A stretch of 64,000 nucleotides of DNA from Dipodascopsis uninucleata var. uninucleata. Its lineage: Eukaryota; Ascomycota; Lipomycetes; Lipomycetales; Lipomycetaceae. The position numbers and the translations under genes were made by a program. This document shows positions 1-11,426 of this stretch, piece by piece (within the stretch, counting starts at the first letter, position 1; each line of letters starts with the position of its first letter). Under the pieces are notes generated by a model. It ran no database searches and was not told the DNA's origin. It saw nothing but the letters and a program-made list of their open reading frames with translations. Location: NCBI GenBank assembly GCA_030568195.1, contig JAJLTO010000013.1:186001-250000 (forward strand). Direction: 5' to 3'.

Positions 1-482
1 ATGTCCAATGCAGAACTAGAATCATGCTCATGCATACGACCATCCATATAGGTTGGTTTCAAAAGATGAACATCGGTGTCAAGATACCCTGGAGCAGTAT
101 GACGCTTCTGCATCGTATCCTGATAACTCATATTACGTTCCCATTGCGCGAATTGTTCCTGAGCCACTTTATGTCTTTCTAAAGCTACTCGTTCTTGTTC
201 CTTGACAGATCTGGCAATACGCTCCACATCAGAAAAAAGCCCAGATGACGACGGTGGAAGTGTACGAGGCAATGGGATGTACGAAGAGGGTAGAGTGACC
301 GGTTGAGGGATGTTTAGAAAAGGTGATATTGTCAGCGGAATCTGCGACAAAAATGAGTGAGCTATTGTAACATATTAAACAAGAGTCAGTACTGCATTCA
401 AATTAATATCGAATTATATCCAAAGAATTACACAACGTATTGGAAAGCTGTCATTAAGTAACTTACTTGCTGCGTCAAGCAT
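1..482 (-). CDS. unknown protein, 5' part (runs off the left edge)
   Basis: I do not recognise this gene. The model reads exon 467-482, intron 362-466 (GTAAGT donor, TAG acceptor), then exon 361 down to base 1, still open at the window edge. The visible 125 residues begin MLDAATHSFLSQIPL. A proline-rich stretch follows (residues 14-45), then a charged, probably helical segment (about 50-85, with VERIARSVKEQERVALER), then a TAPGYLDTDV stretch. No catalytic motif, signal peptide or membrane segment is visible. A second acceptor (CAG at 345-347) lies nearby but breaks phase from this start. A seven-codon upstream ORF ends six bases before the ATG. It is divergent from CTP synthase. That it codes is well supported by the long open frame with clean splice phase; the function is unknown. 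Confidence 0.6.
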
Positions 483-1341
483 CCTGATTTAGTCGTCGAA
501 ATATGTCATACCAGTTGAGTTAAGATCAGAGTTGCGTCCTCGTCAAGACAGTTATCGAGAATTTAACCAATATACTAAATCTGACACTTATCGTATACTC
601 TAAGGTCTAGAACTAAGGCACGTCCTGAATATCTTATATTGACTTTCGTTAGTGCAGATGAATTCAGTGTTGAGACCAAGTGATACGACAAGGAAGATAA
701 TAATAACAGTTACCCTGTAATCTAAAATGTAATGCTACAGAATCTAGATGTCGTTCTTTAACCCCCAGAGCAAACGATTCTGTAGCATAGAATAGCGACA
801 GTGAAATACGGCCTTATAATATTTCTTAGCAATTTCTCATGCTCCTTTGATTACAATGTTCACTTATTATATCGGTAAGAGCCTATTGCTATTCTAACTC
901 TGTTCGTGCATTTGCGCAGTTTGATTACTCGAATGAAGTACTTAGTATTCTTGATTTTTATATTACTAATATATTACAAAATACTTGCTTACCCTATTAC
1001 AATCGCGAAGGAAAAAAAATAGAGGAATATATACATACTCCTTTCTTTTGTCCTATTCATATCACTTTTCAGTGCCAGTTTCTGCGTTTTAGAATTATTC
1101 GTTTGAGTTCTTCTCGGAGGTTTATAATAGACATTAATTTCAGTATTATACTTGTTCAAATATAGAAGGTACTGTTTTATTATATATATGCAGTGTGAAA
1201 GTTGGGTACATTAGATATAAATTTTACTGAAAAATTCTCTTTCATATGAATACTGTTTTGACATCATAAATCAGCTAACGCTGTATTAAATCTTGTGATT
1301 TAGAGGAACATTAAAGTTGATTATAGAATACTATTTGGAAA
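483..1341. other. divergent intergenic region
   Basis: This 859-bp gap separates the unknown left-edge gene from CTP synthase. It is AT-rich and has no credible ORF. Its one clear structure is a perfect 13-bp inverted repeat at 732-744 and 776-788, listed separately. Confidence 0.5.
732..788. repeat. 13-bp perfect inverted repeat
   Basis: ATGCTACAGAATC at 732-744 is the exact reverse complement of 776-788, with a 31-nt spacer. It could form a stem-loop in RNA or a cruciform in DNA. It lies between two divergent genes. No known RNA family is recognised. Confidence 0.7.
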
Positions 1342-3429
<2,088 letters not shown>

Positions 3430-3892
3430 GTATTGTAATAGTGGCAATTACTGATATCACTTCATTTCGATGGCCATATATGGCGAAAAATAACTTGTTT
3501 TCTTTTTTAATGCTAATACGAATAGTTTTATATTTGATGTATATATATTATTTTATCGGTGGCATTTTGGTTTCTCACTATCTTTATAATTCAAGGGTAG
3601 CTGCATAAGATAATGCAATGTAGAAAAATGAGTCTTATCATCGTTGAAAAAAAGTTGTAGGAACAAGGATATATAGGGGTACCTACGCTCACGGTGTTTT
3701 TCTTGATTTAAGCGTTTACGCGTATTTTTGTTATATTATGTTCATTTTCTTCAAGTCATATAAGATGATTGTTGGTTGTTAAAAGTATCTTGTAATATCA
3801 CTGTACAATAGTCTGCAAATGAGAATTTTGAGTACAAATAGTATTGTTAGTGGACCGCTAGTTTTATTAATGTTTTATTCTAGACTGCTATA
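3430..3892. other. convergent 3' intergenic region
   Basis: This is AT-rich 3' sequence between CTP synthase and the minus-strand TPR-like gene. It contains T-rich and TATATA runs suited to 3' end formation. I see no gene or structured element. Confidence 0.4.
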
Positions 3893-4960
3893 TTATTCGA
3901 TAGGTTTCAAGGATGGACTTCTGATAGTAACAGATTTGTCCGCTAGAATAAGACTGCTAAGCTTACTTATATCATTCCAATTCTCTGTAGTTAAATCGTT
4001 CTCTCCAAAAGTAGATTCAATAGTTGTAATAGCATTTAATCCATCAGCATTTCCTCTCATAGCACTAAGAAGAGCAAAATGGCGAGCTGCCTCAGCATTT
4101 CCTTGAAACACCGCCATGGACGCCAAAAAATTATATGCCCAGACTTCCAATATTGTCTTTTCTTTTGAGAGAGCCAATTGCTCAAGTGCTTTTGTATAGT
4201 GCGATCTCGCACTAAGCCAGTCGTCTATTTTCTCGTAGATATTGCCGAGCTCCAAATGAGACTTCATGCGGAGAGAGAAGTCGACTTCACGGTCATAGTC
4301 ATAAAACTCTTTATCGATTTTTTCAGTAGCATTCACATGAGCAGTACTAGCCTGAATACACTTATTAAACTCTTGTATAGCATCATCCAATCGTCCAGCT
4401 CCTACTCTCATTTGACCGGTCAAGTAAAACGCAAGTGGTAGGTTTGATTGCCTCAGAAGCGCCAACTTATTACCAGCATCACTTCGAGCTTTATGGTTCT
4501 TTGTATGGATAGCGCGATTGCAGGTCATTGCAAGCGAGTACTGGTTATTTAGATAGAGCGAAACTTCCAGTAGTCTTGAAAAAGCTCGGCGAAATCTCTC
4601 AACCGAGAATAGTGCGGTCTTTCCGGCCATGTCTTCCATAATTGAGCGCTCAAAGATCCGCATCATAGAAACTAAATCACGACCTGACCCGTATCGTTTG
4701 CTAAGCTCTTCTTTATCCAGCCTAGTAAGTTTTGTGAGGTAAACGAGCTCTTTGGTCATTTGATTGTATGTGATCTTCGGAGAGAATGTCCCTCCTAGAC
4801 TGTTGACGTAGAATTTTCCGGGTAGCGCAGTCTGCTGCAGCTCCACGCTTGAAATATTTCTGATAGATAATCCATTATTTGAGATATAACTTATAATTGT
4901 GCTCCGCTTTAGTGGTCTCAGCCTGACGTTGCTAAATAACGATTTAATTGGCAGGTTCAT
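3893..4960 (-). CDS. TPR-like protein, probably mitochondrial (unknown function)
   Basis: This single-exon gene encodes 355 aa starting MNLPIKSLFSNVRLRPLKRS. The N-terminus is rich in Arg, Lys and Ser without acids, as in a matrix targeting peptide. The frame stays open three codons upstream, but only to a GTG, so the ATG at 4960 is taken as the start. The middle and C-terminal parts are helical and read like degenerate tetratricopeptide repeats: LAFYLTGQMRVGAGRLDDAI (about 185-205), SHLELGNIYEKIDDWLSA (about 240-260) and NFLASMAVFQGNAEAARHF (about 283-303). No catalytic residues are seen. It is convergent with CTP synthase and divergent from the FAH fusion gene, from which 414 bp separate it. 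Related mitochondrial TPR proteins act as assembly or translation factors, but no specific role can be assigned. Confidence 0.75.
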   Translation of the reverse strand: MNLPIKSLFSNVRLRPLKRSTIISYISNNGLSIRNISSVELQQTALPGKFYVNSLGGTFSPKITYNQMTKELVYLTKLTRLDKEELSKRYGSGRDLVSMMRIFERSIMEDMAGKTALFSVERFRRAFSRLLEVSLYLNNQYSLAMTCNRAIHTKNHKARSDAGNKLALLRQSNLPLAFYLTGQMRVGAGRLDDAIQEFNKCIQASTAHVNATEKIDKEFYDYDREVDFSLRMKSHLELGNIYEKIDDWLSARSHYTKALEQLALSKEKTILEVWAYNFLASMAVFQGNAEAARHFALLSAMRGNADGLNAITTIESTFGENDLTTENWNDISKLSSLILADKSVTIRSPSLKPIE

Positions 4961-5374
4961 ATCTACCACAGTATATACACTTTCTAATTGTAAGCTGATT
5001 TATCGGATCTATACTAACATGAGATATGTACTATTTCCAAGTCAATTGTCCTCTGTCAAGGTGTAATTAACTAGCAACCAAACATGAATTTTTGTACAAT
5101 GTATTTCAAAGTAAGCAGATGTATGATTTTCGAATAGAATCTGCTTGATGAGAGGTGAATAGAATAAGGTTTATCACGTGATTTAATAATAGTTATCATA
5201 GACCTCCGACTGCGATGGTTCTATTGTCATAGAACGTGGACGACACTCTCTGTTAAAGGACATACATTTCGCCAGAAAAAATATTTTAATAATAAAGTCT
5301 TAAAAGTGATAAGTGTGAGCATTAACCTATATTAATTGTTCTGCTGTAAGTGAAAAGTATTGCAGAGTGCAAGA
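4961..5374. other. divergent promoter region
   Basis: This 414-bp region serves the TPR-like gene (minus) and the FAH fusion gene (plus). It holds a palindromic TCACGTGA site inside TTTATCACGTGAT at 5170-5182. Nothing else stands out. Confidence 0.5.
5170..5182. promoter_or_regulatory. CACGTG (E-box) element
   Basis: TTTATCACGTGAT contains the eight-base palindrome TCACGTGA, the kind of site bound by bHLH factors such as Cbf1. It lies about 190 bp upstream of the FAH fusion ATG. The same 13 bases recur at 9798-9810 upstream of the convergent isochorismatase/amidase gene. Binding is inferred, not shown. Confidence 0.5.
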
Positions 5375-7252
5375 ATGGTAGCTTCAAAGTCACCTTACTT
5401 TAACTTCATGCTGTACGAGACTGCAGATGGTGCGAGCCATGTAGGTCATCTGGATCTTGAGTCAAGTTTAGTGACACCTCTTGCTTTCAGCTCAGGATCT
5501 CCAGTCTCTTCTATCTATGAGATAATTGATAATGAGGCGACCTTCTCGCTAGAACCTGTATATGGTGAGAAGCAGGTTCGTCTTTCGGAAGTTATACTTA
5601 ATGCTCCATTTCCTTCTCGAGATGTACTCGCAGTTGGAAAGAACTATTACGACCACGCAAAGGAGTTTAATTCTTCGGGGTTCGATTCAAGTGATAGAGT
5701 TGATACTCCATCGCATCCTGTTATCTTTACTAAGAAAGCGTCGAGTATCGTACCTTACGGTGCTGATATTTATCCTCATCCAGAGTTTACAAGTACATTA
5801 GACTTTGAAGGAGAGGTCGGCGTAATCATTAAGAAACGAGCCTATAAAGTTGACGAAAGCGATGCAATGGATTATGTCTGGTAAGTAGTGACATAATATT
5901 ATTATAACTCTTATAATTCAAGTGTTTTGTATTGATTATTTGAGTGTAGGGGTTATACTATAATCAATGATGTGACAGCCAGAGAGCGTCAGCGAGACCA
6001 TAAGCAGTTCTTTATTGGAAAATCTGGTGATACTTTTTGCCCAATGGTATGATGAGCATTCTTAGATATCGAAGGAGTAGTTCTGAGTAATTTATATGTG
6101 TAATATTAGGGTCCAATAGCCGTTCCGAAGGAATACCTTCCCGAATACTTAAAACTACAGACATTTGTTAACGGAAAAAAACGTCAATCAGATTCTACTA
6201 AGAATCTTATTTTTTCAATTCCTACTCTACTAAATGTAATTTCAAGTGGAATAACGTTACTCCCCGGCGATATAATAGCTACAGGTACTCCTGCTGGGGT
6301 TGGAATTGGAATGAATCCACCGATTTACTTGGAGCCTAGAGATTTTGTTGAAATTTCAGTCACTGGTCTCGGTACTTTAATGAATCAAGTCGGTCAGCCT
6401 GACAATCCTCCTACTACAGCAAGATCAAGAACAATAGTGAGGAAACCGGGGCAAACAAAACTTGGTCAGAAAGTCTTTTATTTTGAGGATATTGGAGAAA
6501 AAGGTTCCGATTTGACAATTGTTTGCATACATGGCCTTGGATTCTCTTCATCGTACTATAAACAGTTTGTTAAATCCTGCGGTTTCCTCGAGCACTATCG
6601 GGTAGTGCTAATAGACCTCGAAGGCTTTGGTAATTCAATTACAGAGGTAGCATCTATTGTTAGTATTGAATCATATGCCGACGATGTGTATACGATCTTG
6701 AAGCACATTGGAGTGACCAAGAATGCTGTTCTAATCGGCCATTCGATGGGTTGTCCTATAAGTTCAATTTTCACCATCAAGCACCCAGAAGTAGTAGAAA
6801 AGTTGATTTTAATGGCGCCGCTATATTTTCCAATGCTTGATGCCCTTGCGGAAAAACCTAAGGAACTTATTGCTGAGATTCGACTAAATGGAATTAATCA
6901 AATGTCGGAAGCAATGGCACAATCATCGTTATCCAAACACACATTGGAAATGAACCCAATGGCTGTTATGTATGTTGAAGCTACGCTTAAGGCTAATGAC
7001 ACCGAGGGATATATAAAGGGCGCAAATGCACTAGCTACGCAAGGACCCATAGAATTTTCTACTATTGCTCAAGAGACGTTAATAATACAAGGGGAGTGCG
7101 ACCAATGGCCATCAATAGAGGAAGTCACGAAAATTAAAGATGAGCTGCAAAACGCATCTATCGAAACTATTCCCGATGTTTCTCATTTTCATATACTTGA
7201 GGCTTTTGATAAAACAGTTTCTATTATTAAAGCATTTTTCGAAAAAACTTGA
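5375..7252 (+). CDS. FAH-family hydrolase fused to alpha/beta hydrolase
   Basis: The exons are 5375-5880, 5950-6046 and 6110-7252 (581 aa). The frame extends to a TTG at 5360, but the first ATG is 5375. Residues about 70-310 are a fumarylacetoacetate-hydrolase fold: VGKNYYDHAKEF, the metal-binding EGE near 145-147, GYTIINDVTARERQRDHKQF, GKSGDTFCPMGPI and LPGDIIATGTPAGVGIG. A short linker leads to an alpha/beta hydrolase at about 325-581. This half has the oxyanion HG at 342-343, nucleophile Ser413 in GHSMG, probable Asp532 in GECDQW and His560 in VSHFHI. Both halves keep their expected active-site residues. FAH proteins cleave C-C bonds, hydrate or decarboxylate keto acids; alpha/beta partners do C-C or ester hydrolysis, so sequential steps in a ring or keto-acid breakdown route are plausible. 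The substrate is unknown. Confidence 0.88.
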
Positions 7253-7337
7253 GATCTTTCTATAATACCATTATGACAATTTTGATTCTATTTTAGATCT
7301 GTACACACCTAAAATTTCTAAGAACACAAATATTCAT

Positions 7338-9344
7338 CTACTTCAAAAAATCTGCAATATCCAACATTCTAGCATCCATTCCCATTGGAGCTGTAAACAT
7401 AACACTGAACGGAAGCTTTAGTGGTCCATAAGTATCAATTCCCACAGACAATGCACACATATCAAATGCATTTGTCAATTTCGTAAAAATAGTCAAGTCA
7501 TTGTTGATCGAAACGGCATTTTTCTCGGTGTCAGCAATCATAGGATGATAAGGAACAGTAGGCGTAATGATGACGTCGATACCTGCAGCTGTTTCGAACA
7601 TTCTATAGAGCTTAGTCTTTAATAGCCTTAAAGCATCTTGATCCTGGATCAACTTAAGAGGCGTAATAGAAGATACAGTCGATGCTGCAGCTTCTTGGAT
7701 TTTTGCTGCAACGGGATCAGTTGCAGTCGCTTTTTTGAAGGCTTGACGTTCTACATCTAGTAAAGAGCTGAAAATCTTCGAAGCTTGAGCATAGACAGAC
7801 CAGTCAATTGTAACTTCGGTACCGCCCATTAATTTTGCTTTCTCAATGAAAGCCAAGAAGAGAGCCTTATACTCTTCGGATAAAAGTGTAAGATTATCTG
7901 GAATACCAAATTTGAATCCACCCTCAGGGCCCCGGAAGTCAATACTCTTAATTGGTATGAGTCTGTCTGGTATAGAGTAAGGATCCGAAAGATTCTGTCC
8001 ACGGGATTCAGCGAAAACACTTCGCGCGTCACTAATAGTAGTGGCTAAAACGGAAATAGAATCAACCGAAGGACAAAACTTTGATACTTCGGTTGAAGAA
8101 ACCAAACCTTTGGAGATATTATAACCAACAATTCCATTGAATGCGGACGGCACTCTAGCTGAGCCATCAGTGTCAAGAACAAGAGAGAAAAGGCACAATC
8201 CTTCGCGTACAGCAATAGCAGAAGCATAATTATATCCTCCGGCAATATAATCGGCATTATATACACTTGCAGATTGAGAAACGAGAACACCTGATCCAGA
8301 TTCCTCTATCTTTGTGATACCAATAAGAACAGCACCTTGAGAGAGAAGAGTCTTAACGATTGATGATTCTTTACTGAAATTCTCTGAGACAGTAAAAGGA
8401 ATTCCGTAAAAGTAAGGAATGTCCACCAAATCGCCAACCTTTTCAGGAGCACCTAAAGATTTCAGGGCCGTTTCCTTATCAATAACTTCTTTGAATAAAT
8501 AAGAAACATCTGATTTCGAGATTTGATCGTAAATAAAACTAATAATTTCGACTGGAGATACTTTACCAGCTTTATATCCAGCTCTAAGTGATTTCATGTT
8601 GAGAATGAAAGAATCATCATCAATTTCAGGAGGAATTGATGGAGCTGCTGCTGCAAGATCAAGAAGAGGTTTGCTTGTAGCAGTGTAACCTAGAAGACCA
8701 TCAAACGAGCAGAAATGATCTTTAGTAGCAGAGACAATAATGTCATCGAAACCACCAGTGCAGTCAGTAAGAACGCAGCACTCGAAACCGTGATCATTTG
8801 CCTCTCGGAATGTAGTAGCTACACAGCATTCAGTAGTGACACCTGCCAGGAGAATATGGGTGATTCCGCGGCTTACTAGCATTTGATGGAAATCAGTGTT
8901 ATAGAATGATCCTTTGCCAGGCTTATCAAGAATAGGTTCGTCCTTAAGAGGCTTGACTTCGTCTACTATATCATGACCATCCGAACCTCTAACTAAAAGT
9001 CTACCCATAGGACCATCGGATCCAATAATGAGAGTGTGTCTCTCTTTATTTGCGGTTGCCTGTCTCATTCGCTTGGAAGGCGGACAGTCGGACAAATCAG
9101 GTACGTGGCCCTCGCGAGTATGAATAACATGTAGACCAAGTTTGCGTGCTGCTGCAATAGCCTTAGCCGTAGGTTCTATTACAGATGAAACCTTTTCGAA
9201 CACCTTTTCTGATGGACATTGAAGATAGCCGTACCCATTTTTTAGTAAAAAGTCTTTCTGCATATCAATGACGACTAAGGCAGTTCGACCCTCCGGAAGA
9301 AGAAATCGTGAGGGCTTAGCGGAATCAATCGCAAGAGCAGCCAT
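7338..9344 (-). CDS. biuret-hydrolase-like cysteine hydrolase fused to amidase-signature-like domain
   Basis: This single exon encodes 668 aa. Residues about 18-222 are an isochorismatase-family cysteine hydrolase with the full triad: Asp27 in VVIDMQKDF, Lys141 in LDKPGKGSFYNTD and Cys174 in GVTTECCVATTFREAND. Those motifs closely resemble biuret hydrolase (BiuH) and N-carbamoyl amidases, which hydrolyse amide or ureido bonds. Residues about 245-668 resemble amidase-signature enzymes, as in allophanate hydrolase, the enzyme that follows BiuH in cyanurate breakdown. The amidase half looks degraded at the catalytic core: the usual VKDN lysine is Ser320 (TVSEN) and the GGSSGGS loop reads GGYNYAS (369-375), although the nucleophile Ser395 in DTDGSARVP remains. 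That half may be a pseudoenzyme or have changed chemistry. The stop lies 85 bp from the convergent FAH fusion stop. Confidence 0.88.
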   Translation of the reverse strand: MAALAIDSAKPSRFLLPEGRTALVVIDMQKDFLLKNGYGYLQCPSEKVFEKVSSVIEPTAKAIAAARKLGLHVIHTREGHVPDLSDCPPSKRMRQATANKERHTLIIGSDGPMGRLLVRGSDGHDIVDEVKPLKDEPILDKPGKGSFYNTDFHQMLVSRGITHILLAGVTTECCVATTFREANDHGFECCVLTDCTGGFDDIIVSATKDHFCSFDGLLGYTATSKPLLDLAAAAPSIPPEIDDDSFILNMKSLRAGYKAGKVSPVEIISFIYDQISKSDVSYLFKEVIDKETALKSLGAPEKVGDLVDIPYFYGIPFTVSENFSKESSIVKTLLSQGAVLIGITKIEESGSGVLVSQSASVYNADYIAGGYNYASAIAVREGLCLFSLVLDTDGSARVPSAFNGIVGYNISKGLVSSTEVSKFCPSVDSISVLATTISDARSVFAESRGQNLSDPYSIPDRLIPIKSIDFRGPEGGFKFGIPDNLTLLSEEYKALFLAFIEKAKLMGGTEVTIDWSVYAQASKIFSSLLDVERQAFKKATATDPVAAKIQEAAASTVSSITPLKLIQDQDALRLLKTKLYRMFETAAGIDVIITPTVPYHPMIADTEKNAVSINNDLTIFTKLTNAFDMCALSVGIDTYGPLKLPFSVMFTAPMGMDARMLDIADFLK

Positions 9345-10403
9345 TTCGTTCAGAATTCAACCTATATCGAGTCTCGTCACTTGACGTCTGCAGACACGGG
9401 ATATCTTGTTAGTAGCCATCGCTTCTTACTTCCACAGTTTATGGCGGTTTTTCAGTCTCCATATAGAAGATATCAAATCGGAACATCCTTGATCGATGCA
9501 AGTTGAAAATATCTACCAAATTGACTTACCAGCTCTTCGACGCCGAACAAGGAGGTACTTTTACAGAAGAAAGAGTTATATATATGTATATAACTTCAAA
9601 ATGTTATAATGAAGAGAAACTGATTTGCTACAACAGATATAGGACGTCATGTAGTAACTTATACCAGTTCTCCCGCAGGTTTAATCCTGCTTTCTTGTTC
9701 GCTAGAGCTGTCAACTTTCTTATCTAGCTCATTATTTTAGTTCCTGTCCCGCAGGCAAAACTCCCAATTGGGAATAATTAGGTACGTAAAATTCAGTTTT
9801 ATCACGTGATATTGAATTTGTGCCTATAGTATGAATATGAATAGATGTAGTCAAGATGAATGGAAGGAGCAAATAAGAAATTATATACACTGCGGAAGAA
9901 TATTAGACATTATTTTACAAGCTTTTCTTGCTTATTCAAGCGATCTATAGTAAATAAGATATTTGGTTGAGACTACTAGTACAGTGTTAGCATGAGCAGT
10001 TTGTTATAATGTGATAGCGTCACTAATGATCATATATTGCTGTACAAAAAAAATTAGAATCTGTGTTAAAATTTTAATTATACACTGAATAAAAATTCTA
10101 GTAATATAAAACTAAAATTCTTCATAGTACTGTACTGCCCGCGGTGCAGTATTCTTCTAAGGGTCTAAGAATTATTGTCTCCTTCCAGGTAATATCCCAT
10201 ACGCACGATCATGACCAAAGGTAAGGGAGAATCAAAAATTGAGTGCTACAAGAGAATGCGTTGAATTGGAGATCACATTGAATGATGGTGAAAGGATTAT
10301 GAAGGTAGCGGACCAGGAAAGATATCGACAAAGAAATTACTGTGACCTCGTCAGTACATAAATGTACGTACTGGCGTCAAGTTTACTGACCATCACGTCC
10401 GCT
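9345..10403. other. upstream region of the cysteine hydrolase/amidase gene
   Basis: This 1.06-kb AT-rich region lies between the cysteine hydrolase/amidase start and the SRP9 stop. On the minus strand it holds a 20-codon upstream ORF (9357-9419), a possible 5'-UTR intron (GTAAGT donor at 9529, CTGCAG acceptor ending at 9388), and a TTTATCACGTGAT element at 9798-9810. I see no other gene. Confidence 0.45.
9798..9810. promoter_or_regulatory. CACGTG (E-box) element, same 13-mer as at 5170
   Basis: TTTATCACGTGAT lies about 455 bp upstream of the cysteine hydrolase/amidase ATG and is identical to 5170-5182. The only other adjacent gene, SRP9, ends here with its 3' end, so the element most likely serves the fused hydrolase. 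Confidence 0.5.
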
Positions 10404-10749
10404 TCACTCCTGAGGTATAGCTGGAGCTGGCTTCCCAGTGCCTGCCATAACTTCAGCCATGTTTCCTACTGATCTTAAGATTCGATTCAGGTCATTTATC
10501 TTAGTTGTTCTATAACGAAAGCATGCACCAGATACAGGATCGAATGATTTCACAGCAAACGCTCCTCGCTTTGTTTCCTTGTTCACGTTGTATGAGTAGC
10601 TCACTTTTGTCTGAAATATCATATATGAATCGATTAGCTACCACTCTAGACTTCTAGAACTTCTACAAAATCCATACCGTTAGAGGGCGAGCCTCCAGTA
10701 ATCGATTAGATTGCTCGATGAAAACTGTCGCAGAACTAACTCTAGGCAT
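10404..10749 (-). CDS. SRP9: signal recognition particle SRP9 subunit
   Basis: The exons are 10678-10749 and 10404-10610, joined in phase 0 across a 67-nt intron (GTATGG donor, TTCAG acceptor). The product is 92 aa starting MPRVSSATVFIEQSNRLLEA. The core FAVKSFDPVSGACFRYRTTKINDLNRIL matches the SRP9/SRP21 signature, where a strand and helix build the Alu-domain RNA platform. SRP9 pairs with SRP14 on the Alu domain of SRP RNA and slows elongation during co-translational targeting to the ER. The usual long Lys-rich tail of yeast Srp21 is absent; this copy ends soon after the core with a Pro/Ala tail. A small ORF upstream (10931-11095) with a donor-like end could splice in frame, but is judged unlikely to belong. 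Confidence 0.85.
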
Positions 10750-11426
10750 AATTCCTATCGCCGTCACCAATTAAATTAAATTCAGGTTTTAGGAAATAAT
10801 TAATAATTATAATATTAACAACACTGCTACGTATAGTCCAGATATTTGATTGCTTGAGATATTTAAATAAAATAGAAAGCGATACAATTTCAGAAAAGCT
10901 GTCATAAATTCGCACATAGTTCTCAGTAACTTACCCGGCGTTGATGATAGGTTTGACTAAATTAAATACTTTCTTCACATAACTGCTTACTATGAAATGG
11001 AAATACAGGATCAAAATGTCCATTACAGGTTCATAATACATTATTAAAAGTGATGTAATAATAAAGTATATAACAGATGTAATCAACGTAGCCATATTGA
11101 ACAATGATCCACTGATATTATACAATTATGATTTGAGATATGAATCAAAACAAAAAGAAAAGGAACTAACTAGTACAGCCGACAAAGCATACTCATTTAC
11201 TGAGTATCACAAACTATTGGAAATTTTACTCTAATTAAGAGTCTCATTAAGCTTCCAAACTAGTTTATTTTCTGAATTGACTACTTCAAGGAATGATTTA
11301 AAAACTTACGGAATAATAAGAATATGAGAGTTTGTCCACATTCTACATCGTTCTCATAATATCGCTCTTTGCTTCCTAGTTCAGTCTCTGTAGACAATAT
11401 ACCTCTACTTAGTCTGTAAGGATTTT
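10750..11426. other. intergenic region, SRP9 to PTM1-type gene
   Basis: This 677-bp AT-rich region lies between two minus-strand genes. It includes a 55-codon hydrophobic minus-strand frame (10931-11095) ending at a GTAAGT, which I do not accept as a gene. Nothing else is seen. Confidence 0.35.

Noticed and set aside
10931-11095. Hydrophobic 55-codon minus-strand frame ending at GTAAGT, which could splice in frame to SRP9
   Set aside because: SRP9 is complete from its own ATG, and a hydrophobic N-terminal extension would be foreign to the family.
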